Source: Hungatella sp.
GTDB taxonomy: Bacteria; Bacillota; Clostridia; Lachnospirales; Lachnospiraceae
NCBI GenBank assembly: GCA_022792815.1
Contig: JAAWBS010000021.1
Coordinates: 106,936-170,935 of the forward strand
Direction: 5' to 3'
DNA length: 64,000 nucleotides
Shown here in pieces: positions 1-9,167 of the stretch; positions within the stretch are counted from its first letter, which is position 1, and every line of letters starts with the position of its first letter. Made by a program: the position numbers and the translations under genes. The notes under the pieces are model-generated. The model was not told the origin of the DNA. It worked only from the letters and a program-made list of their open reading frames with translations, and did not search any database.

Positions 1-872
1 CAAGGCCTCGTCCGCCCTTCCATGGACACCTCCACTCCGTCCTGATCGATGCGGATGGCGGCTCCCATACTCTTCATGGTGGAAAGGACGCAGCCCAAGT
101 GCCTGGGGCTGCTTCTCCGAAACAGGGCTCTCCCGCCTGCCGCCATCACGGCTGCCGCATAAGTTCCCGTCACAATCCGATCCCCCGGCACCTCAAAGAC
201 ACCTCCTCCCAGTGTCTTTTCCCCCTGAATCTCCAAAAGCTCCGTTCCCATGCCCCGAATCCTGACTCCCATGGCTCCCAGCATCCGGCACAAAACCTCC
301 ACCTCCGGCTCCCTGGCCGCGCCGTGAAGGACGGTGGTTCCATTGGCGCCGGCTGCTGCCAGAAGGATATTCTCCGTGGCTCCCACACTTGGGTAAGAGA
401 GATGGATCACGGTTCCTGAAAGCCCTGTGGATGCGGCATGGAGTACTCCATCATCCTCCTCGATGACAGCCCCCAGCTCCTTTAGGGCCCGAAGATGAAG
501 ATCAATGGGCCTGCTTCCGATGGAACATCCCCCCGGATAGTGGGCGAAGGCCTCGTTGCATCGGCCCAAAAGAGCTCCCAAAAGAATGATGGAGGAGCGC
601 ATAGCCTTTCCCCCCTCCTCGGGAATCCGACAGCAGGTGAGCTCCCTGGCATCGATGGACAGGGTATGTCCTTCAAGGCGGCAGACGCAGCCTAAAGATT
701 CCAATATCCCCATCATACAGAAGACATCCTGTATTCTGGGGACATGGTGTAGTACGGTAGTGCCCTTGTGAAGAATCGCCGCTGCCATCATCGGAAGTAC
801 CGCATTTTTGGAACCCTGAATCTCCAGTTCCCCTTTTAGCGAATGGTAACCTTGGACTAAAATCACAGACAA
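1..872 (-). CDS. murA: UDP-N-acetylglucosamine 1-carboxyvinyltransferase MurA (partial, runs off the left edge)
   Basis: MurA transfers enolpyruvate from PEP to UDP-GlcNAc, the first committed step of peptidoglycan precursor synthesis in the cytoplasm. About 290 N-terminal residues are visible. They show the family opening (QGSKNAVLPMMAAAIL, the PEP/sugar-binding Lys-Asn region) and the active-site loop YPGGCSIGSRPIDLH, whose Cys is the catalytic, fosfomycin-sensitive residue. The start is a TTG at 872 placed seven bases after AGGAGG; no better ATG lies nearby. The gene is the last visible member of the dcw cluster, 59 bp after ftsW and on the same strand, so it is probably cotranscribed. MurA in this position, where B. 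subtilis has murG-murB, is a modest departure. The missing C-terminus lies outside the window. Confidence 0.93.
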   Translation of the reverse strand, partial: MSVILVQGYHSLKGELEIQGSKNAVLPMMAAAILHKGTTVLHHVPRIQDVFCMMGILESLGCVCRLEGHTLSIDARELTCCRIPEEGGKAMRSSIILLGALLGRCNEAFAHYPGGCSIGSRPIDLHLRALKELGAVIEEDDGVLHAASTGLSGTVIHLSYPSVGATENILLAAAGANGTTVLHGAAREPEVEVLCRMLGAMGVRIRGMGTELLEIQGEKTLGGGVFEVPGDRIVTGTYAAAVMAAGGRALFRRSSPRHLGCVLSTMKSMGAAIRIDQDGVEVSMEGRTRP

Positions 873-931
873 CCTGTTCCCTCCTAAGGCTTCCTATATA
901 CTATCCTATGTAAGAGCGCCATGTCCGTTGC

Positions 932-2068
932 CTATTTTTCCAGTTTGATCTGGTTGGACACACTGAGCACCATCCCCATCTCCACCATCAGAAACAGAAC
1001 CGAGGTTCCCCCGTAGCTGATGAAAGGCAGGGTGATACCGGTGTTGGGGATAGTGTTGGTGACCACCGCGATGTTTAACACCACCTGGATGGCAATATGG
1101 GCCATGACTCCCACCACGATGAGGGCTCCGAATAAATCCGGTGCATTGCTGGCGATGAGCATGAACCGGTAGATCATAAAAACAAAGATATAGATCACCA
1201 GGATGGCCCCAAACAGCCCCAGCTCCTCACAGATAATAGAAAAAATCATATCGTTCTGAGCCTCCGGCACGAATCCCAGTTTCTGGATGCTCTCCCCCAG
1301 CCCCTTTCCAAACAGTCCCCCGGAACCGATGGCATAAAGCCCCTGTAGCACCTGAAACCCGCCTGTATCCGGGTAGGCCTCCGGGTCCAGCCACACATGA
1401 ATCCGGCTTAACTGATAAGGCTTTAACAGGCCGATAGCCTCTAAGCCGTTGCCGATGGGGCCTGCAAAAGCCATCACCAGGACGGCTGACAGAACGCACA
1501 GGGCATAGGGAAGCTTTCTCTTGCTGGCCACAAACATCATGACAAATCCGATGCCTGCAATGATGATGCCGGAGCTTAGATTGTTCATGGCCACGATTCC
1601 CGCCAGGGGAAGGGTGATCAGAACCGCCCTGACGATGCCGGCAGGCCGGTCCACGTCCTTTCCGATGCGGGTGATCAGCGCGGCCATGGCGATGATCACC
1701 GTGATCTTCACCAGCTCGGTAGGCTGAAACTTTACCCCGATCTTCAGCCACCGCTTCTTGCCGTTTACCTCTTCCCCTATGATGCTCACAGCGATCATAA
1801 GGACCCAAGACACCAGGATGGCAAGGCCGGAGAATCTGGCATACCAGTGATAATCCATCTTGGAGATGATCACCATGATGACAAATCCTCCCAGAGCGAT
1901 CATCCCCTGACGGGTCATAAAGTAAGCAGAATTACCTTTAAATTTGATCTGTGCCGTGTAGGAACTGGCGCTGTATATCATCACCAGCCCGAATATCGTG
2001 AGAAACACGATGACAAACAGAAGGCTGTAATCGTAAAAACGTCTAACTTTCTTTTTGGGTCCCGGCAA
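932..2068 (-). CDS. ftsW: SEDS-family peptidoglycan glycosyltransferase FtsW/SpoVE
   Basis: Polytopic SEDS protein that polymerises lipid II glycan strands together with a class B PBP at the division or spore septum. The 378-residue product has a short basic N-terminus and about ten hydrophobic segments. It carries the family signatures NGKKRWLKIG followed by FQPTELVK, the GGFQVLQGLYAIGSGG loop, PEAQNDMIFSIICEELG, and the C-terminal PNTGITLPFISYGGTS. Length is normal. The start is a TTG at 2068 preceded by AAGGAGG with a five-base spacer. It follows murD by 30 bp. The position matches spoVE/ftsW of the Bacillus dcw cluster; sequence alone does not decide between vegetative and sporulation roles. 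Confidence 0.93.
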   Translation of the reverse strand: MPGPKKKVRRFYDYSLLFVIVFLTIFGLVMIYSASSYTAQIKFKGNSAYFMTRQGMIALGGFVIMVIISKMDYHWYARFSGLAILVSWVLMIAVSIIGEEVNGKKRWLKIGVKFQPTELVKITVIIAMAALITRIGKDVDRPAGIVRAVLITLPLAGIVAMNNLSSGIIIAGIGFVMMFVASKRKLPYALCVLSAVLVMAFAGPIGNGLEAIGLLKPYQLSRIHVWLDPEAYPDTGGFQVLQGLYAIGSGGLFGKGLGESIQKLGFVPEAQNDMIFSIICEELGLFGAILVIYIFVFMIYRFMLIASNAPDLFGALIVVGVMAHIAIQVVLNIAVVTNTIPNTGITLPFISYGGTSVLFLMVEMGMVLSVSNQIKLEK

Positions 2069-2098
2069 AACAGCCTCCTTCCTTTGGCTGCCGCACTG

Positions 2099-3463
2099 TT
2101 ACAGATTTCTGACACATTCCTTAAAGATGCGGCCCCGTTCTTCATAATTCTTGAACATCCCCCAGCTGGCGCAGGCAGGGGAAAGAAGGACATTGTCTCC
2201 CATATTGGCGTAGGAGGCGCATACCTGCACTGCCTCAGACATATCCTCCGCATACATGATCTCCGTAAAGCCGTGGGCTTTCGCGCATTCTGCGATCTTG
2301 TCTCTGGTCTGTCCGATAAGTACCAGGTACTTTACCTTATCCTCAAAGGCCTCGATCCACTCGTCATACTCCGACTCCTTGTCATATCCGCCGGCGATGA
2401 GAAGGGTGGGACCCGGCATGGCTCTGATAGCCTGGATGGCCGCATCCGGATTGGTCCCTTTGGAGTCATTGTAATACTTGACTCCGGATCTCTCAAGGAC
2501 GAACTCTATCCGATGCTCCACCGCCTGAAACTCTTTTACCACTCTGCGGATCCGGTCGATGGAAACTCCCATGGCAGAGCTGATGGCGATGGCGGCCATC
2601 ACGTTCTCGTAGTTGTGACGGCCTAAAAGATTCAGGTCTCTGGTATCTACGATGGGGCTTACCCGTCCGTTGTGTGCAAAACAGATCATGGTACCGTCCA
2701 GATAATACCCCTCGGCCAGCTGACTGCGGCTGCTGAAGAAGATGACTCTGCATCTTCGCTCCTCATGGTCCTCCCGGCCGAACTCTCTTAACACCGGATC
2801 GTCATAGTTGAGTACACAGATGTCCTCCTCCGTCTGATTCACCGTGATACTCTCCTTGACGGAGATATAGTTCTCCATAGTATGATGCCTGTTTAAATGA
2901 TCCGGGGTAATATTCAGGATGGCGCTGACATTGGGCCTGAAATCCATGATGGTCTCCAGCTGAAAGCTTGAGACCTCCGCCACCGTCACACTGCTCTCCT
3001 CTGTCTGGAGGGCCACCTGGGTGTAAGGAATACCGATGTTGCCCACCACATACACGTCCTCATACTTGGATTTCATGATCTCCCCGGTCAGGGCTGTGGT
3101 TGTGGTCTTTCCGTTTGTCCCCGTAATGGCCGCAAGACGCCCTTTCGCACACTGGAAAGCCAACTGGATCTCTCCCCATATGGGGATCCTCAGCTGATCT
3201 AAGAGAGCTACAAAAGGTGCTTCCAGGGAGATGCCCGGACTGATGACACACAGCTCCACTCCTCTTAAATCTTCCCTTGTCAGTTCTCCGAGAACGATGG
3301 TAATCTTTGCATCGCCTTCAAACTCACTCCTCAGTTTCTCCTCGTCAAGCCCTTTGTTCCCGTCATAGAGAATCACCCGGCCCCCTTTATCAAGAAGCAG
3401 CTTCGCGGAAGAAATCCCGCTGATTCCGCTGCCTGCCACCAAAACTTTCTGACTCTGGCTCAT
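2099..3463 (-). CDS. murD: UDP-N-acetylmuramoyl-L-alanine--D-glutamate ligase MurD
   Basis: Cytoplasmic ATP-dependent ligase that adds D-glutamate to UDP-MurNAc-L-Ala. The 454-residue protein shows an N-terminal Rossmann segment (VLVAGSGISGISSAKLL), the Mur-ligase P-loop AAITGTNGKTTTTAL near residue 115, the central NITPDHLNRH motif, and the C-terminal segment NDSKGTNPDAA that begins the glutamate-binding domain. The frame is open upstream, but the ATG at 3463 has GGAGG eight bases before it and starts at the conserved N-terminus, so it is preferred. It lies 11 bp after mraY, and translation is probably coupled. Neither murE nor murF is in this cluster, so those ligases must be elsewhere. Confidence 0.95.
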   Translation of the reverse strand: MSQSQKVLVAGSGISGISSAKLLLDKGGRVILYDGNKGLDEEKLRSEFEGDAKITIVLGELTREDLRGVELCVISPGISLEAPFVALLDQLRIPIWGEIQLAFQCAKGRLAAITGTNGKTTTTALTGEIMKSKYEDVYVVGNIGIPYTQVALQTEESSVTVAEVSSFQLETIMDFRPNVSAILNITPDHLNRHHTMENYISVKESITVNQTEEDICVLNYDDPVLREFGREDHEERRCRVIFFSSRSQLAEGYYLDGTMICFAHNGRVSPIVDTRDLNLLGRHNYENVMAAIAISSAMGVSIDRIRRVVKEFQAVEHRIEFVLERSGVKYYNDSKGTNPDAAIQAIRAMPGPTLLIAGGYDKESEYDEWIEAFEDKVKYLVLIGQTRDKIAECAKAHGFTEIMYAEDMSEAVQVCASYANMGDNVLLSPACASWGMFKNYEERGRIFKECVRNL

Positions 3464-3474
3464 GTCTCTCCCTC

Positions 3475-4443
3475 CTATAATCCTAAGTATGCTACCAAAC
3501 AGAGGATGGCCGTGATAATGGAAAATACTGCCACCACCCGGGTCTCCGACCACCCGCACAGCTCAAAATGGTGATGGATGGGGGCCATCTTAAAGATCCG
3601 CTTTCCTCCGGTCTTTTTAAAATACGTGACCTGAATCATCACCGACAGCACCTCCACCAGGTAAATCAGCCCTATGATGGGGATAAACAGCGGCAGCTGC
3701 ATCATGCAGGCGCTGGCCGCTACAAAACCTCCCAGGGCCAGAGACCCGGTATCGCCCATGAACACCTTGGCCGGGTAGACATTAAAGAGAAGAAATCCAA
3801 GAAGGCTTCCCACCACGGCTCCGGTGATGGGGCTGATGCCGCTTTTCTCTCCCAATGAGATGATGGTGAGAAACGTAGCCACCAATATGGTCACACTGGT
3901 ACAAAGACCGTCCAGTCCGTCGGTAAAATTCACCCCATTGTCCGTCCCCAGCATCACCACAAACACAAACGGCACATAAAGAATTCCGAAATCCAGGTAA
4001 TAGCCGTCTGTAAACCCGCCGGTAAAAGGAATCAGAGCAGATGTCCCCACCTCGCCGGAGTTGAGCAGATAGTAGGTGAAAATTCCGGTGATCACGATCT
4101 GTCCGGCCAGCTTCTGCTTCGGATTCAGGCCTTCGGACCGTTTCATCACAATCTTAATATAGTCATCCAGAAAACCGATAATGCCAAATCCCACCGTCAC
4201 AAACAGCACCGGTATCATCTTTGGATAATCCCTCAGATAAAACATGGAAGTAATGATGATACTTCCCAGGATAATCAAGCCGCCCATAGTAGGTGTTCCC
4301 GCCTTCTTCAGATGGGCCTGAGGACCGTCCTCCCGAACCTGCTGGCCGAACTTCAGCTTGTGGAGGAAAGGAATCACGATGGGACACAGAATCGCGCTGA
4401 TTGCAAAAGCGATGATAATCGCCAGTATGGTTTCATTAATCAT
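3475..4443 (-). CDS. mraY: phospho-N-acetylmuramoyl-pentapeptide transferase MraY
   Basis: Integral membrane enzyme that transfers phospho-MurNAc-pentapeptide to undecaprenyl phosphate, forming lipid I. The 322-residue product has about ten membrane segments and the expected signatures: GTPTMGGLII early, GFLDDYIKI with the Asp pair near the active site, TDGLDGLC, the GDTGSLALGG loop, and MAPIHHHFEL with the C-terminal His cluster. The frame is open for 21 codons upstream, but the ATG at 4443 has a GAGGTG site and begins the first hydrophobic helix. The upstream neighbour is separated by about 245 bp that contain the folded repeat at 4582-4726, the largest gap inside the dcw cluster. Confidence 0.95.
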   Translation of the reverse strand: MINETILAIIIAFAISAILCPIVIPFLHKLKFGQQVREDGPQAHLKKAGTPTMGGLIILGSIIITSMFYLRDYPKMIPVLFVTVGFGIIGFLDDYIKIVMKRSEGLNPKQKLAGQIVITGIFTYYLLNSGEVGTSALIPFTGGFTDGYYLDFGILYVPFVFVVMLGTDNGVNFTDGLDGLCTSVTILVATFLTIISLGEKSGISPITGAVVGSLLGFLLFNVYPAKVFMGDTGSLALGGFVAASACMMQLPLFIPIIGLIYLVEVLSVMIQVTYFKKTGGKRIFKMAPIHHHFELCGWSETRVVAVFSIITAILCLVAYLGL

Positions 4444-4581
4444 ATTGCACCTCAAATTCTTATGTATACCCTTTTCACCCTTAAGGGTACCGTTTTCAAC
4501 ATACATACTTCCATAGTATACGTCTTTTTCCCGGAATAATCAACCACAAAAACCTTGGCTCACTCCTCTCCTTCCTTCTCT

Positions 4582-4726
4582 GGTTACTGTTCACAGGTGC
4601 CCTGTGAACGCAACCGCATATGCCCATTTAAAATCGCCTGTGGCGATGGGGCATATGCTTTGGCCCTATAACGGTACTGGCTCATGGCTAATCAGCGGAG
4701 TGATTAGCCATGGTGTGAACAGTACC
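4582..4726. repeat. 145-bp foldable repeat element with terminal inverted repeats and three internal hairpins
   Basis: Read directly from the sequence. The outer arms (4582-4595 and 4714-4726) are inverted repeats sharing ACTGTTCACA, with one bulged base. Inside are three self-complementary blocks: a 9-bp stem with a 3-base loop at 4589-4609 (GTTCACAGG/CCTGTGAAC), a long interrupted stem at 4616-4658 (GCATATGCCC outside, ATCGCC inside) and a 12-bp stem at 4683-4712 (CATGGCTAATCA/TGATTAGCCATG). The first hairpin competes with the outer stem for the same bases. The layout resembles a MITE or REP/BIME-type element. It overlaps the last codons of the PBP gene at 4688-6448 and provides its stop. 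No second copy was seen in the window. Confidence 0.75.
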
Positions 4727-6448
4727 CTTCTCCGCCTCTATCCCCATATAAGGCAGAATCGTCGCGAACAGATCGGCGATGACCGGGGCTGCTATGGTTC
4801 CTCCATAGTAGATTCCCACTGGCTCGTCGATGGTGATCAGGGCGATGACCTCAGGGTCATCAGCAGGGGCGAAGCCGAGAAAGCTGGATATGTACTTCTT
4901 TAAGCTTCTGGGAAGCTTCTCCGAAGTAGCCGTCTTGCCCCCGATCCGGTACCCGTCAAGGGAAGCCTTCTTTCCGCTTCCCTCCGCCACCACATGTTCC
5001 AGGATCCCTCTCATGGTACTGCTGGTCTCCTCCGAGACGATTCCCTCCCTCACCGGGTAGGAAAACTTATGGATGGCAGTCTCGTCGGCGCTGACGGCCT
5101 GGATCCCAAAGTGGGGCGTCACCCTGTTTCCTCCGTTTACGATGGAGGAGGCTGTGGTGATCAGCTGAAGAGGAGTGATCTGGAAGGACTGGCCGAAGGA
5201 CACGGTGGCCAATTCCACCAGCCCCATATTCTCCTTTTTGTGCATGATCGTGGACGCCTCGCCGGGAAGGTCGATGCCCGTCTTTCCAAGAAGACCGAAC
5301 TGAGAAAAGTAGTGATAATACCGGTCCACCCCCAGCCTCTGCCCCACATCGATGAACACCGGGTTGCAGGAATTCATGGCTCCCTGGAGGAAAGTTTCGC
5401 TGCCGTGTCCCCCCACCTTGTGACAGCGGATCTTCCGGTCCTCCACGATGCGAAACCCGGGGCAGGAAAAGGTATCCTCCAGTCTCACCACTCCCTCCTC
5501 CAGCCCTGCCGCCGCGGTGATGATCTTAAAGGTGGAACCCGGCTCATAAGTGTCGTTGATACTGGGATTTCTCCACATCTGGTTCAGCAGATCCTGCCTG
5601 GTAGCCGCAGCGCCCTCCTCCGGCTCCACGTTGAGATCAAAGGGGTGATTTAAGTCAAACTCCGGTACGTTGACCATAGCCAAGATCTGTCCGTCCTGTG
5701 GATTCATCACGATGACAGAGACCCTTTTAGCCCCCTTCTCCTCCATGACCTTTAAGGCCGCTTGCTGGGCATAGGTCTGGATATTCACGTCCAGACTGAT
5801 GGTCAGATCTGCCCCGGCCACAGGCTCCACCCGATCTTCGAAGGCATTGTCAATCTCCACCCCGGCCGCATCGGCCTGAGTGAGAATCAGGCCGTTTTGG
5901 CCTTTCAGCCAGGATTCATACTTTACCTCCAGGCCGATGATTCCCTGATTGTCTCCGCCGGTAAATCCCAGGACCTTGGAAGCCAGACTTCCGTAGGGGT
6001 AATACCGCTTGTAATCCTCGTCTACCTTCACACCGTTCAGCCGGTAATTTCTCACCTGGTCTCCCAGCTCTTTATCCACATTGGTTGCCACGATCTCTCT
6101 GGCACTGTATTTTTCTACCTTTTTTCTCACATTCTCCTGGGATAGTCCCAGAGCCTCCGACAAAACCCGGATCACCTGCTCTTTGTCGGTGATCTGATTG
6201 TGGATCACAGAGATGGTGCAGACCGTGCGGTTGTCGGCAATCACCGTGCCATTGCGGTCCAGGATTCGTCCTCTGGCAGCTTTGATGGTCCTCTCCCTCT
6301 GGTGGAGCGCTTCTGCCATCTGACTGTAGTGCTCTGAGCGAAAGATCATGAGATAGCCGAGGCGCCCGGTAAGCCCTGTCATCAAAAGGCCGGAGATCAG
6401 ACATACGATTCCGATTCTTCCTCTGTGATATGACTGATTGCGATTCAT
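4688..6448 (-). CDS. class B penicillin-binding protein, SpoVD/PBP2-like transpeptidase
   Basis: Single-pass membrane transpeptidase that crosslinks septal or cortex peptidoglycan with a SEDS partner. The 586-residue product has an N-terminal membrane anchor (residues 11-36), a dimerisation domain with RGRILDRNG, and the transpeptidase domain: SxxK at S305-K308, SxN at S360-C361-N362, and a third motif reading K505-T506-A507 where KTG is usual. Cys329 and Cys342 flank the active-site region, as in redox-controlled SpoVD. No PASTA domain is present; the last 12 residues (from Gly575) are encoded by the folded repeat at 4582-4726, so the natural C-terminus may have been replaced. The ATG at 6448 is chosen over an upstream TTG at 6478. 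Position second among the two pbp genes matches spoVD. Confidence 0.88.
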   Translation of the reverse strand: MNRNQSYHRGRIGIVCLISGLLMTGLTGRLGYLMIFRSEHYSQMAEALHQRERTIKAARGRILDRNGTVIADNRTVCTISVIHNQITDKEQVIRVLSEALGLSQENVRKKVEKYSAREIVATNVDKELGDQVRNYRLNGVKVDEDYKRYYPYGSLASKVLGFTGGDNQGIIGLEVKYESWLKGQNGLILTQADAAGVEIDNAFEDRVEPVAGADLTISLDVNIQTYAQQAALKVMEEKGAKRVSVIVMNPQDGQILAMVNVPEFDLNHPFDLNVEPEEGAAATRQDLLNQMWRNPSINDTYEPGSTFKIITAAAGLEEGVVRLEDTFSCPGFRIVEDRKIRCHKVGGHGSETFLQGAMNSCNPVFIDVGQRLGVDRYYHYFSQFGLLGKTGIDLPGEASTIMHKKENMGLVELATVSFGQSFQITPLQLITTASSIVNGGNRVTPHFGIQAVSADETAIHKFSYPVREGIVSEETSSTMRGILEHVVAEGSGKKASLDGYRIGGKTATSEKLPRSLKKYISSFLGFAPADDPEVIALITIDEPVGIYYGGTIAAPVIADLFATILPYMGIEAEKGTVHTMANHSAD

Positions 6449-6498
6449 CTCCACCCCACCACTGAGCCATTGGTACAATATATGAAAGTTCTCCCAAA

Positions 6499-8664
6499 TT
6501 ATGTCCCTGTCTCACTGGTGGTCTCTGCGGTCTCCCCTGACTGGCTGCTCTCACTCTCCGGCGGGCCTCCCCCGGACTCGCTCTCACTCTCTGTTCCGCT
6601 CTCCTCCTCCCTCAAAAGGAGGTCCGGAAGATTAGAGGGGACGGGATCACCGTTCTCATCGGTCTCCTCCGGGACATACTCTTCCGTCTCGTACACTTTC
6701 GTCTCTGGCTCAGACGGTTCCGTATCCTGACTGATCCCCTCCTGCTCCGGCGGCTGTTGGGGCATCTCGTCTTCTCCTGCTTCATCGGTCTCCGGAAATA
6801 CATTTAAATAAGGAAGAATGTCACTCATCACCTGGGAAAATACTTTGCTGGCATAGGAACTGCTGGCCTGTCTCTCTACGTCCGGCTCGTCGATGACCAC
6901 ATAGACCAACACCTTGGGATGGTCTATAGGGGCAAAACCGCAGAAGGAGACCACATAATCCTTCTTGTTCCGTCCCACCTTCTCCGCAGTACCCGTCTTG
7001 CCTCCCACCTCATAGCCCTCCACTTGGGCCGCCTTTCCGGTGCCCTCCGCCACGGTCCGCCTTAAAGCCTCCCGGATAAACCTGCTGGTGGAATCGGATA
7101 CCGTCTCCCTCACGAGAACTCCGTCGTTTTTCTTAATGACAGCGCCGTTTTCGTTGAGAATCTGCTTGATCACATGGGGCTCATAGTAGGATCCGCCGTT
7201 GATGACAGAAGAAAATGCCGCTGCCATCTGGACCATGGTGCAGTTAAAATTCTGTCCGAAACCGTTGGTGGCAAGGCTGGTCGCATCCATGTTGTCCACC
7301 CGATAGATGATGGAAGCCGCATCCGCCTCTCCCGGAAGATCGATGCCGGTTCTGGCGCCGAAATTAAACATATCCTGATATTTTTTGAAAATAACCTTGC
7401 CCTCCATGGCTGCCATGGCCATCATGGCATCGTTGCAGGACACGATCAGAGTCTCCTCCACCGTCAGTTCTCCGTGACCGCCTTTTAAGTAAGCGGTACA
7501 CTGAATATCAAAACCGCCGATGGACTCGACCCCATCGCAGAAAAAAAGAGTGCTTGTCTGAAAGGCATTCTCCTCCAGACCGGTAGCCACAGTAAAGATC
7601 TTGGCCGGGGAACCGGGCTCATAGGTATCGCTGACACAGAAGTTTCGCCACATACGGCTTAAGGCATCCACCTTTTCCTGATCGGTCATGGCTTCGATCT
7701 CTTCTTCTGTATAGAGTCCGCTTAAATCTCTGGGATTATTCAGATCGTATTTGGAATTGTCTGCCATAGCCAGGATCTCCCCGTTGTTGGGGTCCATAAC
7801 AAGAATTCCGATGTTTTTGCTTCCTGTCTCCTCCTTCCACTGGTCGATTCGTTTTTCTACCAGCTGCTGAATATACACATCGATGGTGGACACGATCGTA
7901 GAGCCGTTTTTAGCCGGTTTGATCACCGCCTCGACGTTGGAATCATCGTTGAGATATCCATATTCCCGCCCGTTGATGCCTCGGAGAGTACTGTCATAGT
8001 ACTGCTCTAAGCCGCTGTTGCCCTCGCTTCCGTCGCTGGAGGTAAAGCCGATGATGCTGCAGGCCAGGGAATTGTAAGGGTAGATTCTCTTATATTCATC
8101 TTCAAACCAGACTCCCTTGATCCGCTCCTTGCTGCCGTTCTCATAGTTTGCCTGATTGACACTGGTCTGCCAGGCCTCAAAGGCCTCTTTTCTGTCGTAA
8201 GTCATCCTCCTCTCATACCGGACATAGGCAGATTCCCGGTTGTCGTGAAGGGTCTCCAACAGCTCATTTCGGTCATAGCCGAAGATGTCTGACAGAGCGC
8301 TGACCGTAGGATTTAAGTAATATTCTTCTTTTTCATAGATCTGACGCGGATCCAGGATCAGGTTGTACACTTTGTCGCTGGTGGCCAGAGTGGTGCCGTT
8401 TCGGTCCACAATGTCCCCTCTCCGGTAGGGAATCACCCGGCTGTCATAGGTGGAATGCTGAGACAGTACCACTCTGGTGTACTCCTCATTGTTCTCCCGG
8501 ACGATCCGGTATAGGACCAGGGTCAATGCAAATAAAGCCAGCATAATCACAAAAACCGTGATTGCCAGCTTCTCCTGCATATGCACCGGAAATGTCTTCT
8601 TGTGGGGCGGCTGCACACGCCGCCCCTCCTCTGATCTGCGATTAGTAGGTTGGGATGTCTTCAT
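6499..8664 (-). CDS. class B penicillin-binding protein, FtsI/PbpB-like transpeptidase with acidic tail
   Basis: Division-type transpeptidase. The 721-residue product has a cytoplasmic basic N-terminus, one membrane segment (about residues 32-54), a dimerisation domain with RRGDIVDRNG, and a transpeptidase domain with SPAK (S352-K355), S409-C410-N411 and K556-T557-G558-T559. Cys376 and Cys389 form a spaced pair like that of the next PBP. From about residue 625 the protein ends in a low-complexity tail rich in Glu, Ser, Pro and Thr instead of PASTA repeats. The start overlaps the ftsL-like gene by 23 bases and lacks a strong ribosome site, which points to translational coupling. It takes the pbpB/ftsI position in the dcw cluster. 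Confidence 0.92.
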   Translation of the reverse strand: MKTSQPTNRRSEEGRRVQPPHKKTFPVHMQEKLAITVFVIMLALFALTLVLYRIVRENNEEYTRVVLSQHSTYDSRVIPYRRGDIVDRNGTTLATSDKVYNLILDPRQIYEKEEYYLNPTVSALSDIFGYDRNELLETLHDNRESAYVRYERRMTYDRKEAFEAWQTSVNQANYENGSKERIKGVWFEDEYKRIYPYNSLACSIIGFTSSDGSEGNSGLEQYYDSTLRGINGREYGYLNDDSNVEAVIKPAKNGSTIVSTIDVYIQQLVEKRIDQWKEETGSKNIGILVMDPNNGEILAMADNSKYDLNNPRDLSGLYTEEEIEAMTDQEKVDALSRMWRNFCVSDTYEPGSPAKIFTVATGLEENAFQTSTLFFCDGVESIGGFDIQCTAYLKGGHGELTVEETLIVSCNDAMMAMAAMEGKVIFKKYQDMFNFGARTGIDLPGEADAASIIYRVDNMDATSLATNGFGQNFNCTMVQMAAAFSSVINGGSYYEPHVIKQILNENGAVIKKNDGVLVRETVSDSTSRFIREALRRTVAEGTGKAAQVEGYEVGGKTGTAEKVGRNKKDYVVSFCGFAPIDHPKVLVYVVIDEPDVERQASSSYASKVFSQVMSDILPYLNVFPETDEAGEDEMPQQPPEQEGISQDTEPSEPETKVYETEEYVPEETDENGDPVPSNLPDLLLREEESGTESESESGGGPPESESSQSGETAETTSETGT

Positions 8665-9115
8665 ACTGTCTCACATACTCACTTTCTGTCTGATGATACA
8701 TGCGAACCTGGTCTTTTCCGGCATAGACCATACCAAGCTCCTCTGTGGCCACCTGATAGACATACTCCAGATCCACGGATGTGTTGATCCTGGTCTGAAG
8801 AGCGTCATTTTCCGACTTCAGGGCATCGATATCTTGTTCCAGCTTCTTGATGTTCTCCATCCGCCTTGTCATGGCCGATCGGACCTGGATGTAGCTGATA
8901 CAGATAAACAGCGTGCAGCAGGAAGCAGCCAGCAGGACTACCAGATAAGGCAGATCCATCCGAAGCGCCTTCTCCTGATTTTTTCTCACTCTGCTGCTCA
9001 CTTTGTGGGTTTTCTTCTGTCTCTTCTCTTCCGATAATCTTCTCTCCGGTTCTATCTTCCGCACGACACTGCCATGGATATATGCCTGTTTTGCAGTTGT
9101 CTTCTTTTCTGCCAT
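8642..9115 (-). CDS. FtsL-like cell division protein
   Basis: Small bitopic protein expected to join the FtsL-DivIC-type complex that activates septal wall synthesis. The 157 residues comprise a long basic cytoplasmic part (1-53), one membrane helix (about 54-75), then a heptad-like coiled coil (RRMENIKKLEQDIDALKSEN) and a short conserved end (YVYQVATEELGM), the usual build of septum-formation initiators. Primary sequence is poorly conserved in this family, so the assignment leans on architecture and on position between rsmH and the ftsI-type pbp. GGGGAGG precedes the ATG. The 3' end overlaps the pbp start. Confidence 0.82.
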   Translation of the reverse strand: MAEKKTTAKQAYIHGSVVRKIEPERRLSEEKRQKKTHKVSSRVRKNQEKALRMDLPYLVVLLAASCCTLFICISYIQVRSAMTRRMENIKKLEQDIDALKSENDALQTRINTSVDLEYVYQVATEELGMVYAGKDQVRMYHQTESEYVRQYEDIPTY

Positions 9116-9167
9116 ATCTGCCTCCCCTTTCCGTCACCATCACCGTCATCCTCATCGTCCCGATGAT

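Noticed and set aside
1847..2626. 259-codon plus-strand frame over ftsW and murD
   Set aside because: It lies wholly antisense to two well-supported genes and shows no family motif; high GC at third positions creates such frames.
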